NCBI GenBank assembly: GCA_002362135.1
Contig: DETO01000038.1
Coordinates: forward strand, 653 to 36,780
DNA length: 36,128 nucleotides
Direction: 5' to 3'
Source of the DNA: Ruminococcus sp. UBA3286
GTDB lineage: Bacteria; Bacillota; Clostridia; Oscillospirales; Ruminococcaceae
Of the stretch, positions 23,583-31,514 are shown in pieces. Below the pieces are notes generated by a model, which saw only the letters and a list, made by a program, of their open reading frames with translations, did not search any database and had not been told where the DNA came from. The position numbers were made by a program, and so were the translations under genes. Each line of letters starts with the position of its first letter. Position 1 is the first letter of the stretch.

Positions 23583-24888
23583 TTCTTTCAAGCTCCTCTC
23601 TCAGCGCGTTCAATGCCCGATTCGCATAAACGCCGTACTTCTCTTTCTTGTCGCGGATTCTTACGCCGATATCGGGAAGAATCCCCATATTTGCGCCCAT
23701 AGGCTGGAATTTTCCGCTGTTGAAACTGTCGCTGATATATGCCGAAAGCGCGCCCGTCATTGTTTCGCGCGGAAGTTTCAGCGGCTCAAGACCGAGAATC
23801 CTGCGCGCAGTCGCAATTCCTGCAATAATACCGCTTGCAGCCGATTCCATATAGCCCTCAACGCCCGTTATCTGCCCTGCAAAGCTGATATTCTTGTTGC
23901 TTTTCATGGAAAAATCACAGTCGAGAAGTTCGGGACTGTTTATGAACGTATTTCTGTGCATTACTCCGAATCTCATGAATTCGGCGTTTTCCAGACCGGG
24001 TATCATTGAAAATACCCTTTTCTGCTCGCCGAATTTAAGATTCGTCTGAAATCCCACCATATTGAACAGCGTAGCTTCTTTATTTTCGCGGCGAAGCTGC
24101 ACGACCGCATAGGGACGTTTTCCCGTGCGCACATCAGTTATGCCGACGGGCTTCATAGGCCCGAATCTCATCGTATCCTGACCGCGCGACGCCAATTCTT
24201 CAATAGGCATACAGCCCTCATAAACGCTGAAAGGGTGCGTCTCAAAATCTTTAAGCTGAACACGCTCCGCCGAAATAAGTTCCCTGTAAAACGCAAGATA
24301 TTCGTCTTTTTCCATAGGGCAGTTGATATAATCGGCGTCCCCTCTGTCATAGCGCGAGGCGAAAAAAACTTTCTCCTTATCGAGGCTGTCATAAGTCACG
24401 ATAGGCGCGGCTGCATCGTAAAAACTCAGTCCTTCGCCGCAAAGCTCCTTGATTTTTTCAGCCATCGCTCCGCCCGTAAGAGGCCCTGTCGCGATTATGA
24501 CGATTCCATTCGGCAGTTCAGCAACTTCTCCGCCAACGACCTCAATAAGCGGATTTTCGCGTATCTTAGCAGTTACGCTGTCGGAAAATTTCTCGCGGTC
24601 AACGGCAAGAGCGCCGCCTGCTTCCACGGAATTCGCCTTTGCGCACGGAACTGTCAGCGAGCCGAGCATTTCCATTTCGGCTTTCAGAAGTCCGGCTGCC
24701 GATTCCAATCTGGCAGCCTTTAATGAATTCGAGCATACCAGCTCGGCAAATCCGCCGTATTTATGAGCAGGACTGAACTTTTCTGGCTTCATCTCAAAAA
24801 GCCGAACATTTATACCATAAGATGCAAGACTCCACGCCGCTTCGCAGCCTGCAAGTCCTGCGCCGATAACATTTACCGTTGCGCTCAT
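23563..24888 (-). CDS. trmFO: tRNA (uracil-54-C5)-methyltransferase, folate/FAD-dependent
   Basis: A 441-residue flavoprotein that makes ribothymidine at tRNA position 54 using methylene-tetrahydrofolate. The N-terminal FAD-binding motif is NVIGAGLAGCEAAW. Other landmarks are ELVCSNSLKAARLESAAGLLKAEM, ATGPLTGGAM, EGCMPIEELASRGQDTMRFGPMKP (which starts the conserved mid region) and ITGVEGYMESAASGIIAG. A longer ORF begins at 25011 inside topA; the ATG at 24888 overlaps the topA stop by four bases (ATGA), which fits coupled translation. topA-trmFO adjacency is a common Firmicute order. Confidence 0.97.
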   Translation of the reverse strand: MSATVNVIGAGLAGCEAAWSLASYGINVRLFEMKPEKFSPAHKYGGFAELVCSNSLKAARLESAAGLLKAEMEMLGSLTVPCAKANSVEAGGALAVDREKFSDSVTAKIRENPLIEVVGGEVAELPNGIVIIATGPLTGGAMAEKIKELCGEGLSFYDAAAPIVTYDSLDKEKVFFASRYDRGDADYINCPMEKDEYLAFYRELISAERVQLKDFETHPFSVYEGCMPIEELASRGQDTMRFGPMKPVGITDVRTGKRPYAVVQLRRENKEATLFNMVGFQTNLKFGEQKRVFSMIPGLENAEFMRFGVMHRNTFINSPELLDCDFSMKSNKNISFAGQITGVEGYMESAASGIIAGIATARRILGLEPLKLPRETMTGALSAYISDSFNSGKFQPMGANMGILPDIGVRIRDKKEKYGVYANRALNALREELERIGKNNS

Positions 24889-26966
24889 TTTTTCAGCTCT
24901 CTTTCGTATCCGCAGCCCTCGTTTTCGCATATCAGCCTGCCCGATTTTCCGCCTTTGTTGAAAAGAGTTTTGCCGCAGTTCGGGCATAATTCGGCGGTGG
25001 GAACGTTCCACGTCATAAAGTTGCAGTCGGGATAGCCCTCGCAGCCGTAGAAACTTCTGCCCTTCTTCGATTTTTTAAGCAGCATTTTCTTGCCGCAGCG
25101 AGGACAGTTTCCGTCCGTCTCCGTTACGATCTTTTTCGTGTTGGAGCATTCCGGAAATCCGGGACAGGCAAGGAATTTACCGTATCTGCCGTACTTGATG
25201 ACCATATTTCTTCCGCAAAGCTCGCATATAACGTCGGTCTCCTCGTCGGGAACTTTAACGCGCTTGCCCTCCATAGCTTCTTCGGCTTTTTGCAGGTCGG
25301 CGGCGAAACCGCTGTAAAATTCACGAAGAGTCGATACCCAGTCTTTCGAGCCGTTTTCAACTTCGTCAAGGCTGCTTTCCATATCCGCAGTAAATTTAGC
25401 GTCAACAATCTCCTTGAAATGCTCTTTCATAAGTTCGGTTATCACTTCCCCGAGACTTGTGGGCTTCAATTGCTTGCCCTCATGCTCCACATACTGCCTT
25501 GCGGTGATGGTGGTGATAGTCGGAGCGTAGGTACTCGGTCTGCCTATCCCGTTTTCTTCCAGCGCCTTGATAAGCGAAGCTTCCGTATATCGCGGAGGCG
25601 GCTGAGTAAAATGCTGATTTCCGCTTATCGACTTTAATTTGACTTTATCGTCAACGGCAAGGGGCGGCAGCATTTTCTTCACGGAATCCTCTCCGTCGGT
25701 CGATTCCTCATAAAGAACGGTAAATCCGTTGAATTTTACAGAATATCCCGTCGCATGGAATACGCAGCCGTTTGCGGAAATATCGGCGGAAACCGTATCG
25801 AGCAGAGCGTTCGCCATCTGACTTGCAATAAATCTTTCCCATATCAGTTTGTAAAGCTTATACTGATCGGTAGTAAGCCCTGATTTAACTCTTTCGGGAG
25901 TGAGATCGGGAATAGACGGTCTTATCGCTTCATGGGCGTCCTGAGCGTTGCTTTTCGTTTTGAATGCACGCGGCTTTTCGGGCAGATAATCCGCTCCGTA
26001 AACTGTTTCTATATACTGTTTTGCAGCCGCTTTTGCCTCGTCCGAAATACGCAGGCTGTCGGTTCTCATATACGTTATAAGTCCGACCGCGCCGATTCCC
26101 TCGACGTCGACGCCCTCATAAAGTTCCTGAGCGGCTTTCATGGTGCGTTTTGCGGTAAAGCCAAGTTTTCGGGAAGCTTCCTGCTGCATGGTGGAAGTGA
26201 TAAACGGCGGCGCAGGCTGCTTTTTCGTAACTCTTTTTTTCACGGAAGTAACGGTATATTCCGCGCCCTCAAGGCGTTTGAGCAATCCGTCGGCTTCCGC
26301 CTGATTCGGTATTTCAAGTTTTTTTCCGTCAACCGAAACAAGCGCGGCATCGAAAACTTTTGACGAGGACGGAGCGGTAAATTTCGCGTCGATCGACCAG
26401 TATTCTTTCGGAACAAATTTTCGTATTTCATTTTCCCTGTCGACCACGAGCCTTACCGCAACGGTCTGAACTCTTCCCGCAGACAAACCGCGCTTGACTT
26501 TTTTCCACAAAAAAGGGCTTAATTTATAGCCGACAAGTCTGTCAAGAATACGTCTTGCCTGCTGCGCGTTTACGAGATCGATATCTATTTTATGCGGATT
26601 ATTCATACCGTTATTTACGCCTGTTTTGGTTATCTCATTGAATGCGACGCGGTTATCATCGTTCATATCGAGTTTCAAAAGCTGCGCTATATGCCAAGAT
26701 ATAGCCTCTCCCTCACGATCGGGGTCGGTAGCAAGATAAACTTTTCCGCATTTTTTAGCGTGCTTTTTAAGTTCCTTGATAACGTCTTCCTTACCTTTCA
26801 TATCGGTATACTGAGGCTGAAAATCGTTCTCCGTATCAACTCCCAGCTTTGATTTCGGAAGATCGCGGATATGACCCATCGAAGCGATGACTTCATAGCC
26901 GTTTCCAAGATATTTCTGAATCGTTTTCGCCTTTGCGGGCGACTCCACTATAACTAAATCTGACAT
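24885..26966 (-). CDS. topA: DNA topoisomerase I
   Basis: A 693-residue type IA topoisomerase that relaxes negative supercoils. The N-terminal Toprim domain shows LVIVESPAKAKTIQKYLG and ATDPDREGEAISWH (Mg-binding acids). The catalytic tyrosine lies in GLITYMRTDSLRIS near residue 300. The C-terminus holds three zinc-ribbon units with CxxC pairs: CELCGRN to CPGFPEC, CPRCGKK to CEGYPDC and CPNCGKT to CENEGC. AGAGG lies seven bases before the ATG. It follows dprA by 34 bp, the usual dprA-topA order of Firmicutes. Confidence 0.98.
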   Translation of the reverse strand: MSDLVIVESPAKAKTIQKYLGNGYEVIASMGHIRDLPKSKLGVDTENDFQPQYTDMKGKEDVIKELKKHAKKCGKVYLATDPDREGEAISWHIAQLLKLDMNDDNRVAFNEITKTGVNNGMNNPHKIDIDLVNAQQARRILDRLVGYKLSPFLWKKVKRGLSAGRVQTVAVRLVVDRENEIRKFVPKEYWSIDAKFTAPSSSKVFDAALVSVDGKKLEIPNQAEADGLLKRLEGAEYTVTSVKKRVTKKQPAPPFITSTMQQEASRKLGFTAKRTMKAAQELYEGVDVEGIGAVGLITYMRTDSLRISDEAKAAAKQYIETVYGADYLPEKPRAFKTKSNAQDAHEAIRPSIPDLTPERVKSGLTTDQYKLYKLIWERFIASQMANALLDTVSADISANGCVFHATGYSVKFNGFTVLYEESTDGEDSVKKMLPPLAVDDKVKLKSISGNQHFTQPPPRYTEASLIKALEENGIGRPSTYAPTITTITARQYVEHEGKQLKPTSLGEVITELMKEHFKEIVDAKFTADMESSLDEVENGSKDWVSTLREFYSGFAADLQKAEEAMEGKRVKVPDEETDVICELCGRNMVIKYGRYGKFLACPGFPECSNTKKIVTETDGNCPRCGKKMLLKKSKKGRSFYGCEGYPDCNFMTWNVPTAELCPNCGKTLFNKGGKSGRLICENEGCGYERELKK

Positions 26967-27000
26967 TTACATACCTCTTGAATCAACTGTTTATTGGCAG

Positions 27001-28257
27001 TTATGTTCTGCCTATCGAAAATCTTTTGCCCGGAAGCGCCTTTACTGCGCCTGTCATTTCCATTTCGGTCAGCTCCGTCGCTATCTCGGAAGCGTCAATA
27101 TCCATTTGCAGCGCGATCTCGTCTATATCGGCGTCGCCTGCTTTGAGTATTTCAACTATATTGCGCTGAATATCGTTTAAATTCGCTTCATTATCGATAA
27201 CGCTTATCTCGTCCGCAGTTTCCGAATACAGCTCCCTTTTATTTTCCATATAAGAAGAAAGCTTCATAAGGCGGTCGTCCGAATCCGCTCCCGCCACACT
27301 TGCAATGCCTTCCTCAAAAAGATCTGTTCCGTTTCTTTTCAGAATATTTTCTGATTCCGAATTGATCTCGTCATGCAGCGGAGCATTGGATTCAAAGCAT
27401 TCCAAAATACTTTCCGCACCGAGAAGAACCGACGCTCCGTCGCGTATCAGATCGGAATTGCCCTTATAAGCAGGATTCATAATATCCGCAGGCGGCAGAG
27501 TGAAAACTTCCCTGCCCTGTTCCGCCGCGAATCCCGCCGTTATAAGCGAGCCGCTGCGTTCGGCAGCCTGAAAGATAACCGCTATTCTTCCGAGAGCCGA
27601 AAGAATTCTGTTTCTCCTCGGAAAATTCGAGCTACGCGCAGGAGTTCCCGGCGGATATTCAGAAATAAAAACTCCGCCGTTTTCGAGTATCTCTCTGCGA
27701 TATCCAAAATTTTCGCGCGGATAATTAACATCAACTCCGCAGCCCATAACGCATACCGTAGGTCTGCCGATATTAACAGCCGCCATATTAGCCGTAATGT
27801 CCGTACCGACTGCAAATCCGCTTACTATTATGACGCCGTTTGCAGCAAGTTCGCGGCAGATACGCTCGGTCGTCCTTATGCTGTATTCCGATGCGCTTCG
27901 AGTACCTACGACGGTAACTGTCGGCGTTCCGAGAACGCAATGGATATTTCCCCTGTAGTAAAGTACCGCAGGCGGCACGTAAATATTTTTAAGCTGCAAA
28001 GGATATGTTTTGGAATCATAAGCGCATATACCTATATTATTTTTCTCGCAAACATTTATTATATATTCGGCGTTTGAAAGATCGGTATTCTTGATAATTC
28101 TCATTTCTCTCTGAGATAAATTCAAGCCGTTTACGCCTTTTTTAAGCGCGAAAAAAGCTTTCTCGGCAGTTTCAAACATACTCATTATCTGCCAAACGCG
28201 CCGACTTCCTATGCCGAATACCAATGTAAGCCATATCCAATATTTAGTTTTATTCAA
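27001..28257 (-). CDS. dprA: DNA processing protein DprA/Smf
   Basis: A protein of about 418 residues that loads RecA onto incoming single-stranded DNA during transformation. An N-terminal SAM-like region covers about 1-80. The Rossmann-like DprA core follows, with VTVVGTRSASEYS, VIVSGFAVGTDITANMAA, GCGVDVNYPREN, EYPPGTPARSSNFPRRNRIL and AAERSGSLITAGFAAEQGR. A C-terminal winged-helix domain spans about 355-415. A GTG at 28266 abuts AAAGGG, while the TTG at 28257 has 8-nt spacing, so I prefer the latter. It overlaps the end of the upstream methyltransferase gene. Confidence 0.95.
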   Translation of the reverse strand: MNKTKYWIWLTLVFGIGSRRVWQIMSMFETAEKAFFALKKGVNGLNLSQREMRIIKNTDLSNAEYIINVCEKNNIGICAYDSKTYPLQLKNIYVPPAVLYYRGNIHCVLGTPTVTVVGTRSASEYSIRTTERICRELAANGVIIVSGFAVGTDITANMAAVNIGRPTVCVMGCGVDVNYPRENFGYRREILENGGVFISEYPPGTPARSSNFPRRNRILSALGRIAVIFQAAERSGSLITAGFAAEQGREVFTLPPADIMNPAYKGNSDLIRDGASVLLGAESILECFESNAPLHDEINSESENILKRNGTDLFEEGIASVAGADSDDRLMKLSSYMENKRELYSETADEISVIDNEANLNDIQRNIVEILKAGDADIDEIALQMDIDASEIATELTEMEMTGAVKALPGKRFSIGRT

Positions 28258-29047
28258 AACGCTCACCCCTTTTCATTTCCCACATTAAAATTCCGCAAGC
28301 CATAGCAGCATTAAGAGAATTGATAGTCCCGCTCATGGGAATCGTGACGCGCCTGCTGCATCTCATAGCGATATCCCTCGGCAAGCCGCTTCCCTCGTTT
28401 CCTATAAATACGGCATGACTGCCCTTGAATTCGCAATCCGTGATCTTTTCCGCGTCGCGATCGATAACGGACGCCGAAGCCGTTATGCCGTTTTTCTCAA
28501 GAATTTCAAAAAGGCGTTCAGTATCGTTCTCAACGGCTATCTGCATTCTGAATATCGAACCCATAGTTGAGCGCACAACTTTCGGGCTGTACAGTTCGCA
28601 GCTGCCTGAAAGTATAACGCCGTCTATTCCAAGCGCGTCGGCGGTGCGTATTATCATGCCGACGTTTCCGGGGTCTTGCAAGCCGTAAAGCACGATATAT
28701 CTGCCGTTTTCAGCAAATCTCAATGTATGCTCCGACGGCATTCTGCATATTGCAAAAACTCCTTGTGTGGAATCTGTCAGAGCGATTTTTCTTCCAAGTT
28801 CATTTGAAATAACAATTGTTTTTGCGTTTCTCAAATCAGCCTGAAAAAAAGCTTCCCCATATTTTTCAAAAGCCTGCTTCGTCATTATAAGATGCGAAAG
28901 ACCGCTGTTTTCCTTAACAGCATCCTCAACAATGCGCATTCCCTCCAACACGAATAAGCCGTACTGAAGCCTTTCTTTTTTCGAGGAAGAAAGTTTCTGA
29001 TACAGCTTGATAACAGGATTGTCTTTAGATGTGATAATATTTTCCAA
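28250..29047 (-). CDS. TrmH/SpoU family RNA 2'-O-methyltransferase
   Basis: A 265-residue SPOUT methyltransferase. The N-terminal substrate-binding domain (about 1-100) resembles that of 23S rRNA-modifying family members. The catalytic domain shows LQDPGNVGMIIRTADALG, SPKVVRSTMGSIFRM, VFIGNEGSGLP and IPMSGTINSLNAAMACGI (motifs 1-3 with the trefoil knot). It should methylate a ribose in rRNA, but the target base cannot be read from sequence. The start is a TTG with GGAGGG about 9 bases upstream; the nearer ATG is out of frame. It overlaps the next gene, dprA. Confidence 0.92.
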   Translation of the reverse strand: MENIITSKDNPVIKLYQKLSSSKKERLQYGLFVLEGMRIVEDAVKENSGLSHLIMTKQAFEKYGEAFFQADLRNAKTIVISNELGRKIALTDSTQGVFAICRMPSEHTLRFAENGRYIVLYGLQDPGNVGMIIRTADALGIDGVILSGSCELYSPKVVRSTMGSIFRMQIAVENDTERLFEILEKNGITASASVIDRDAEKITDCEFKGSHAVFIGNEGSGLPRDIAMRCSRRVTIPMSGTINSLNAAMACGILMWEMKRGERFE

Positions 29048-29079
29048 TAGTTCATGCCCTCCGTCGAGAACTTGTTTGC

Positions 29080-29107
29080 GGCAGCATCACAAATAAGCAA
29101 TGCTGCC
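29080..29107. promoter_or_regulatory. 8-bp hairpin upstream of the methyltransferase gene
   Basis: GGCAGCAT (29080-29087) and ATGCTGCC (29100-29107) form a perfect stem with a 12-nt loop. It sits between the rplT terminator and the TrmH-like gene, with no T-tail on the minus strand. Its role is unknown. Confidence 0.4.
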
Positions 29108-29114
29108 CTATAAC

Positions 29115-29143
29115 AAAACACGCTCTTATTCAGGGCGTGTTTT
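29115..29143. terminator. infC-rpmI-rplT operon terminator
   Basis: Stem AAAACACGC / GCGTGTTTT (9 bp, 11-nt loop), starting 10 bp after the rplT stop on the minus strand. The T-run is mostly within the stem and followed by GTTAT. Confidence 0.75.
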
Positions 29144-29152
29144 CATTAATGA

Positions 29153-29506
29153 TTAGAGTGCAGCCTTAGCCTTTTCTGCAATAGCTGTAAAGCCGGCAGC
29201 GTCATTGATAGCGATCTCGGAAAGCATCTTTCTGTTGAGAGTGATGCCCGCCTTCTTGCAGCCGTTCATGAATGTTGAGTAATTCATACCGTTCATTTTT
29301 GCGGCAGCGGAGATTCTTGTAATCCAGAGCTGTCTGAACTGTCTCTTCTTCTGCTTTCTGCCGATGTAAGCGTAGTTGCCGGACTTCATGACAGCCTGCT
29401 TAGCCATCTTGAAATGCTTGCTCTTTGCGCCCCAGTAGCCCTTAGCGAGTTTTAAAACTTTATTTCTTCTCTTGCGAGTCATCATTGCACCCTTGATACG
29501 TGCCAT
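29153..29506 (-). CDS. rplT: 50S ribosomal protein L20
   Basis: A 117-residue bL20 with the family start MARIKGAMMTRKRRNKVLKL and the conserved NYAYIGRKQKKRQFRQLWI and RMNGMNYS-like segment (KMNGMNYSTFMNG). It is essential for early 50S assembly. In Firmicutes it also binds the leader of its own operon mRNA to repress infC-rpmI-rplT. It is the last gene of that operon here, 57 bp after rpmI. Confidence 0.98.
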   Translation of the reverse strand: MARIKGAMMTRKRRNKVLKLAKGYWGAKSKHFKMAKQAVMKSGNYAYIGRKQKKRQFRQLWITRISAAAKMNGMNYSTFMNGCKKAGITLNRKMLSEIAINDAAGFTAIAEKAKAAL

Positions 29507-29563
29507 ATTCTTCTACCTCCGATATTAAAATTACGTAAACGGTTTGCGAAATATCCCTACAGA

Positions 29564-29767
29564 TTACATATAAGGAACGAGCTTCTTGATTGTAGGAGCA
29601 TTTGCGCTGCCTGCAACGCCTGCGTTACGAGCGATTCTCTTACGCTTTGTATCCTTCTGAGTAAGTCTGTGTCTCTTGTTAGTGTGCTGATACTTAACCT
29701 TGCCGCTTCCTGTAACCTTAAAGCGCTTTTTTGCGCCGGAATGAGTTTTAACCTTAACCTTTGCCAT
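29564..29767 (-). CDS. rpmI: 50S ribosomal protein L35
   Basis: A 67-residue basic protein, MAKVKVKTHSGAKKRFKVTG, with the typical HTNKRHRLTQKDTKRKR region and a C-terminal KKLVPYM, close to the usual bL35 length. It sits between infC (32 bp upstream) and rplT with a good GGAGG ribosome site. Confidence 0.97.
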   Translation of the reverse strand: MAKVKVKTHSGAKKRFKVTGSGKVKYQHTNKRHRLTQKDTKRKRIARNAGVAGSANAPTIKKLVPYM

Positions 29768-29799
29768 TTAATGTTCCTCCTTATTTAAAGACAAGTTAA

Positions 29800-30318
29800 T
29801 TACTTGCTGGTTTTGGGACTTACGAACATAACGATGCTGCGTCCCTCCATTTTAGCCGGCTTATCAACAGTACCTGCTGCGGAAACTGCCTCTTTGAAGC
29901 GGTCAAGCAGTTCTGCGCCAAGTTCGGGATGCGCGATGGCTCTCTTGCGGAATCTTACCGAAACCTTGAGTTTATCCCCTCCCTGAAGGAACTTGACAGC
30001 CTGATTAACTTTTGTTTCAAAATCATGGGTATCTATCGTGGAAAACATTCTGATCTCCTTAATAGAAACGATCTTCTGATTTTTTCTTGCTTCCTTTTCG
30101 CGTTTAGCCTGTTCAAAGCAATATTTGCCGTAGTCCATAATGCGGCATACGGGCGGTGTTGCCTGAGGAGCGATCTTAACCAGGTCAAGATCCTTATCGT
30201 AGGCTAATTTCTGGGCTTCCTTAGCGGTCATTACGCCAAGCTTTTTTCCTTCATCGTCGATAACGAGAATTTCCTTATCTCTGATATCTTCGTTGATCTG
30301 CAGTTCCTGTTTGCTAAT
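29800..30318 (-). CDS. infC: Translation initiation factor IF-3 (AUU start)
   Basis: A protein of about 172 residues that prevents premature subunit joining and checks start-codon pairing. The N-domain has ELQINEDIRDKEILVIDDEGKKLG at its start, YGKYCFEQAKREKEARK is the linker helix, and the C-domain contains IDTHDFETKVNQAVKFL. The open frame extends to 30405, but that part is the leader terminator. The GGAGG at 30327-30331 lies 9 bases before an ATT codon at 30318, giving ISKQELQINED. AUU is the classic self-regulating start of infC. The in-frame TTG at 30324 is only 3 bases from the ribosome site. Confidence 0.93.
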   Translation of the reverse strand: MSKQELQINEDIRDKEILVIDDEGKKLGVMTAKEAQKLAYDKDLDLVKIAPQATPPVCRIMDYGKYCFEQAKREKEARKNQKIVSIKEIRMFSTIDTHDFETKVNQAVKFLQGGDKLKVSVRFRKRAIAHPELGAELLDRFKEAVSAAGTVDKPAKMEGRSIVMFVSPKTSK

Positions 30319-30461
30319 GTTCAAGCACCTCCGGTTAAAAAATAAAACGAGTGCAGACTGATCCACACTCGTACAATACGCAATGATACCAAAAGATATC
30401 CACATATTGACCGTTTAAGCCGAGCCTGACGGTGAGAACGGATAGTTCTGCTTTGTTTTCT
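30319..30461 (-). ncRNA. infC operon leader, probable L20-binding leader with attenuator
   Basis: A leader of about 140 nt between a consensus promoter and infC. It has a small ACCGT/ACGGT stem (near 30408-30431), a GATA/TATC stem (30388-30403) and then an intrinsic terminator ending 19 bases before the infC start. This layout matches ribosomal protein L20 leaders of Firmicutes, which lower operon transcription when free L20 is in excess. The assignment rests on position and structure; I did not fit it to a covariance model. Confidence 0.6.
30337..30372 (-). terminator. Leader terminator (attenuator) of infC
   Basis: Minus-strand ACGAGTG (30366-30372) pairs with CACTCGT (30347-30353), followed by TTTATTTTTT. 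The T-tail ends just before the infC ribosome site, so stopping here would switch off the whole operon. Confidence 0.8.
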
Positions 30462-30467
30462 TATGGT

Positions 30468-30496
30468 ATTATACTACATTTCTCGGCAATTGTCAA
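30468..30496 (-). promoter_or_regulatory. infC operon promoter
   Basis: Perfect TTGACA (30491-30496) and TATAAT (30468-30473) with a 17-bp spacer on the minus strand, just after the spoIIR stop. It is the best promoter match in the window. Confidence 0.9.
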
Positions 30497-30532
30497 GGGC
30501 GGATAATATTTTTTGTCAAATCTTACAATTTT

Positions 30533-31147
30533 TCATTCCGTCAGCTCCTTGATTTTATCCCAAATAGCAAAACGCACTCTGTATTTTTTAGGCTGATAAA
30601 GTATATCGAGTTCCTCATCCGAAAAAATTTCTTCCGCCGATCTGTCGTTATCCATTTTCTCATCGCCGCAGGCAGCCGGAATACACAAGGGCGGATACAT
30701 AACGCACCACCAGTTTTTTCCCTGCGCAGAGCCTATCTTAACTCGGAGAGCGCGGTATTTGCCCGACGGCATCGTTATATCGCCGTAAACTCTTTCATCG
30801 AATTCCACGTCCGCAAGTTCGGCGGTCACGGGCAGATCGCAGCCGTTTTCGCGCAGTACGGATTCGGCTGTTTCCACGATTTCGGGCATTCTTTCAGCCG
30901 CGGTCAATTCTGCCTCTTCAAGAGAATCCGCCTCCTCAAAGATTCCGCATTCAAGCAATGCGTCCCTGACTTTCAGCTTTAGTTTCTGATCGTATTCGCT
31001 GTCGGAATCCGCAAGGATATGAAGCCGCAGAACGCTTCCCCGAAGCTGTTCCAGACGTCTGCCGTCCCTTATTACCGCGATTCCGTTTGAAATAAGTATT
31101 GTAAGGATAAGACCTGCCGCAAAAATAAATGCTGATGTTTTTTTCAT
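30533..31147 (-). CDS. spoIIR: Stage II sporulation protein R
   Basis: A protein of about 204 residues. In endospore formers SpoIIR is made in the forespore under sigma-F and triggers SpoIIGA-dependent processing of pro-sigma-E. The N-terminal membrane/signal segment is MKKTSAFIFAAGLILTILIS. The conserved core follows: LRLHILADSDSEYDQKLKLKVRD, spanning about 43-65, then KYRALRVKIGSAQGKNWWCVMYPPLC. The ORF opens at 31171, but the ATG at 31147 has GAGGTGA at good spacing. It stands alone between the infC operon and the divergent LRR gene. It suggests a sporulating ancestry, but does not prove the organism sporulates. Confidence 0.95.
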   Translation of the reverse strand: MKKTSAFIFAAGLILTILISNGIAVIRDGRRLEQLRGSVLRLHILADSDSEYDQKLKLKVRDALLECGIFEEADSLEEAELTAAERMPEIVETAESVLRENGCDLPVTAELADVEFDERVYGDITMPSGKYRALRVKIGSAQGKNWWCVMYPPLCIPAACGDEKMDNDRSAEEIFSDEELDILYQPKKYRVRFAIWDKIKELTE

Positions 31148-31323
31148 TTTTATCACCTCGACTATCAGCATTGACGTCGGCAGGCTGAATATTCCTGTTT
31201 TTGAATTTTTTTTACGCCGTTATACGTCATCTTTCTGCAAAATTGTACGGCGCATTATGGATTATTTTGAGAGAACGGGAAAAAATTCCTTGAAAACTGC
31301 AAAAATACGTCATATTTTTTGGC

Positions 31324-31352
31324 TTTACCCTTTGTGAAAAATATTCTAAAAT
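31324..31352 (+). promoter_or_regulatory. Promoter of the LRR protein gene
   Basis: Plus-strand TTTACC (31324-31329), a 17-bp spacer and TAAAAT (31347-31352). The expected start near 31359 lies just before the structured leader. Confidence 0.6.
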
Positions 31353-31374
31353 ATACTTACAAACAATCACGGAA

Positions 31375-31491
31375 CTTGTTTCAGCATGACTTGTGCAGTT
31401 TGTGCAGTTTTGATGTGAGCTACGCGAGTACTATAGAACCTAAAAAGGTCACATACAAACTGCACAGAATACCGTCATGCAGTCAAACAAG
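31375..31491 (+). ncRNA. Unrecognised structured RNA leader upstream of the LRR gene
   Basis: Four nested helices can be drawn by hand. P1: CTTGTTT (31375-31381) with AAACAAG (31485-31491). P2: GCATGAC (31384-31390) with GTCATGC (31474-31480). P3: TGTGCAGTTTGT (31392-31403) with ACAAACTGCACA (31455-31466), 12 perfect pairs. P4: ATGTGA (31413-31418) with TCACAT (31449-31454). TGTGCAGTTT is present twice on the 5' side (31392 and 31401), so the 3' arm can pair with either copy. The AAGGAG ribosome site lies 10 bp after P1. It matches no riboswitch class I know. Confidence 0.6.
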
Positions 31492-31514
31492 CCGACAATC
31501 AAGGAGAAAGTTCA

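Larger units (their letters stand above)
31172..31514. other. Gene-free divergent region between spoIIR and the LRR gene
   Basis: This 343-bp region has no protein-coding ORF of note. On the spoIIR side there is a 9-bp direct repeat, ATACGTCAT, in two copies about 95 bp apart (near 31214 and 31307). On the plus side it holds the LRR gene promoter (31324-31352) and a long structured leader (31375-31491). I could not identify a confident sigma-F promoter for spoIIR. Confidence 0.5.

Noticed and set aside
31150..31320. Sigma-F type promoter for spoIIR
   Set aside because: A GGAATATTC lies upstream of the gene, but the -10 and -35 bases do not fit the sigma-F consensus at proper spacing, so no promoter was called.
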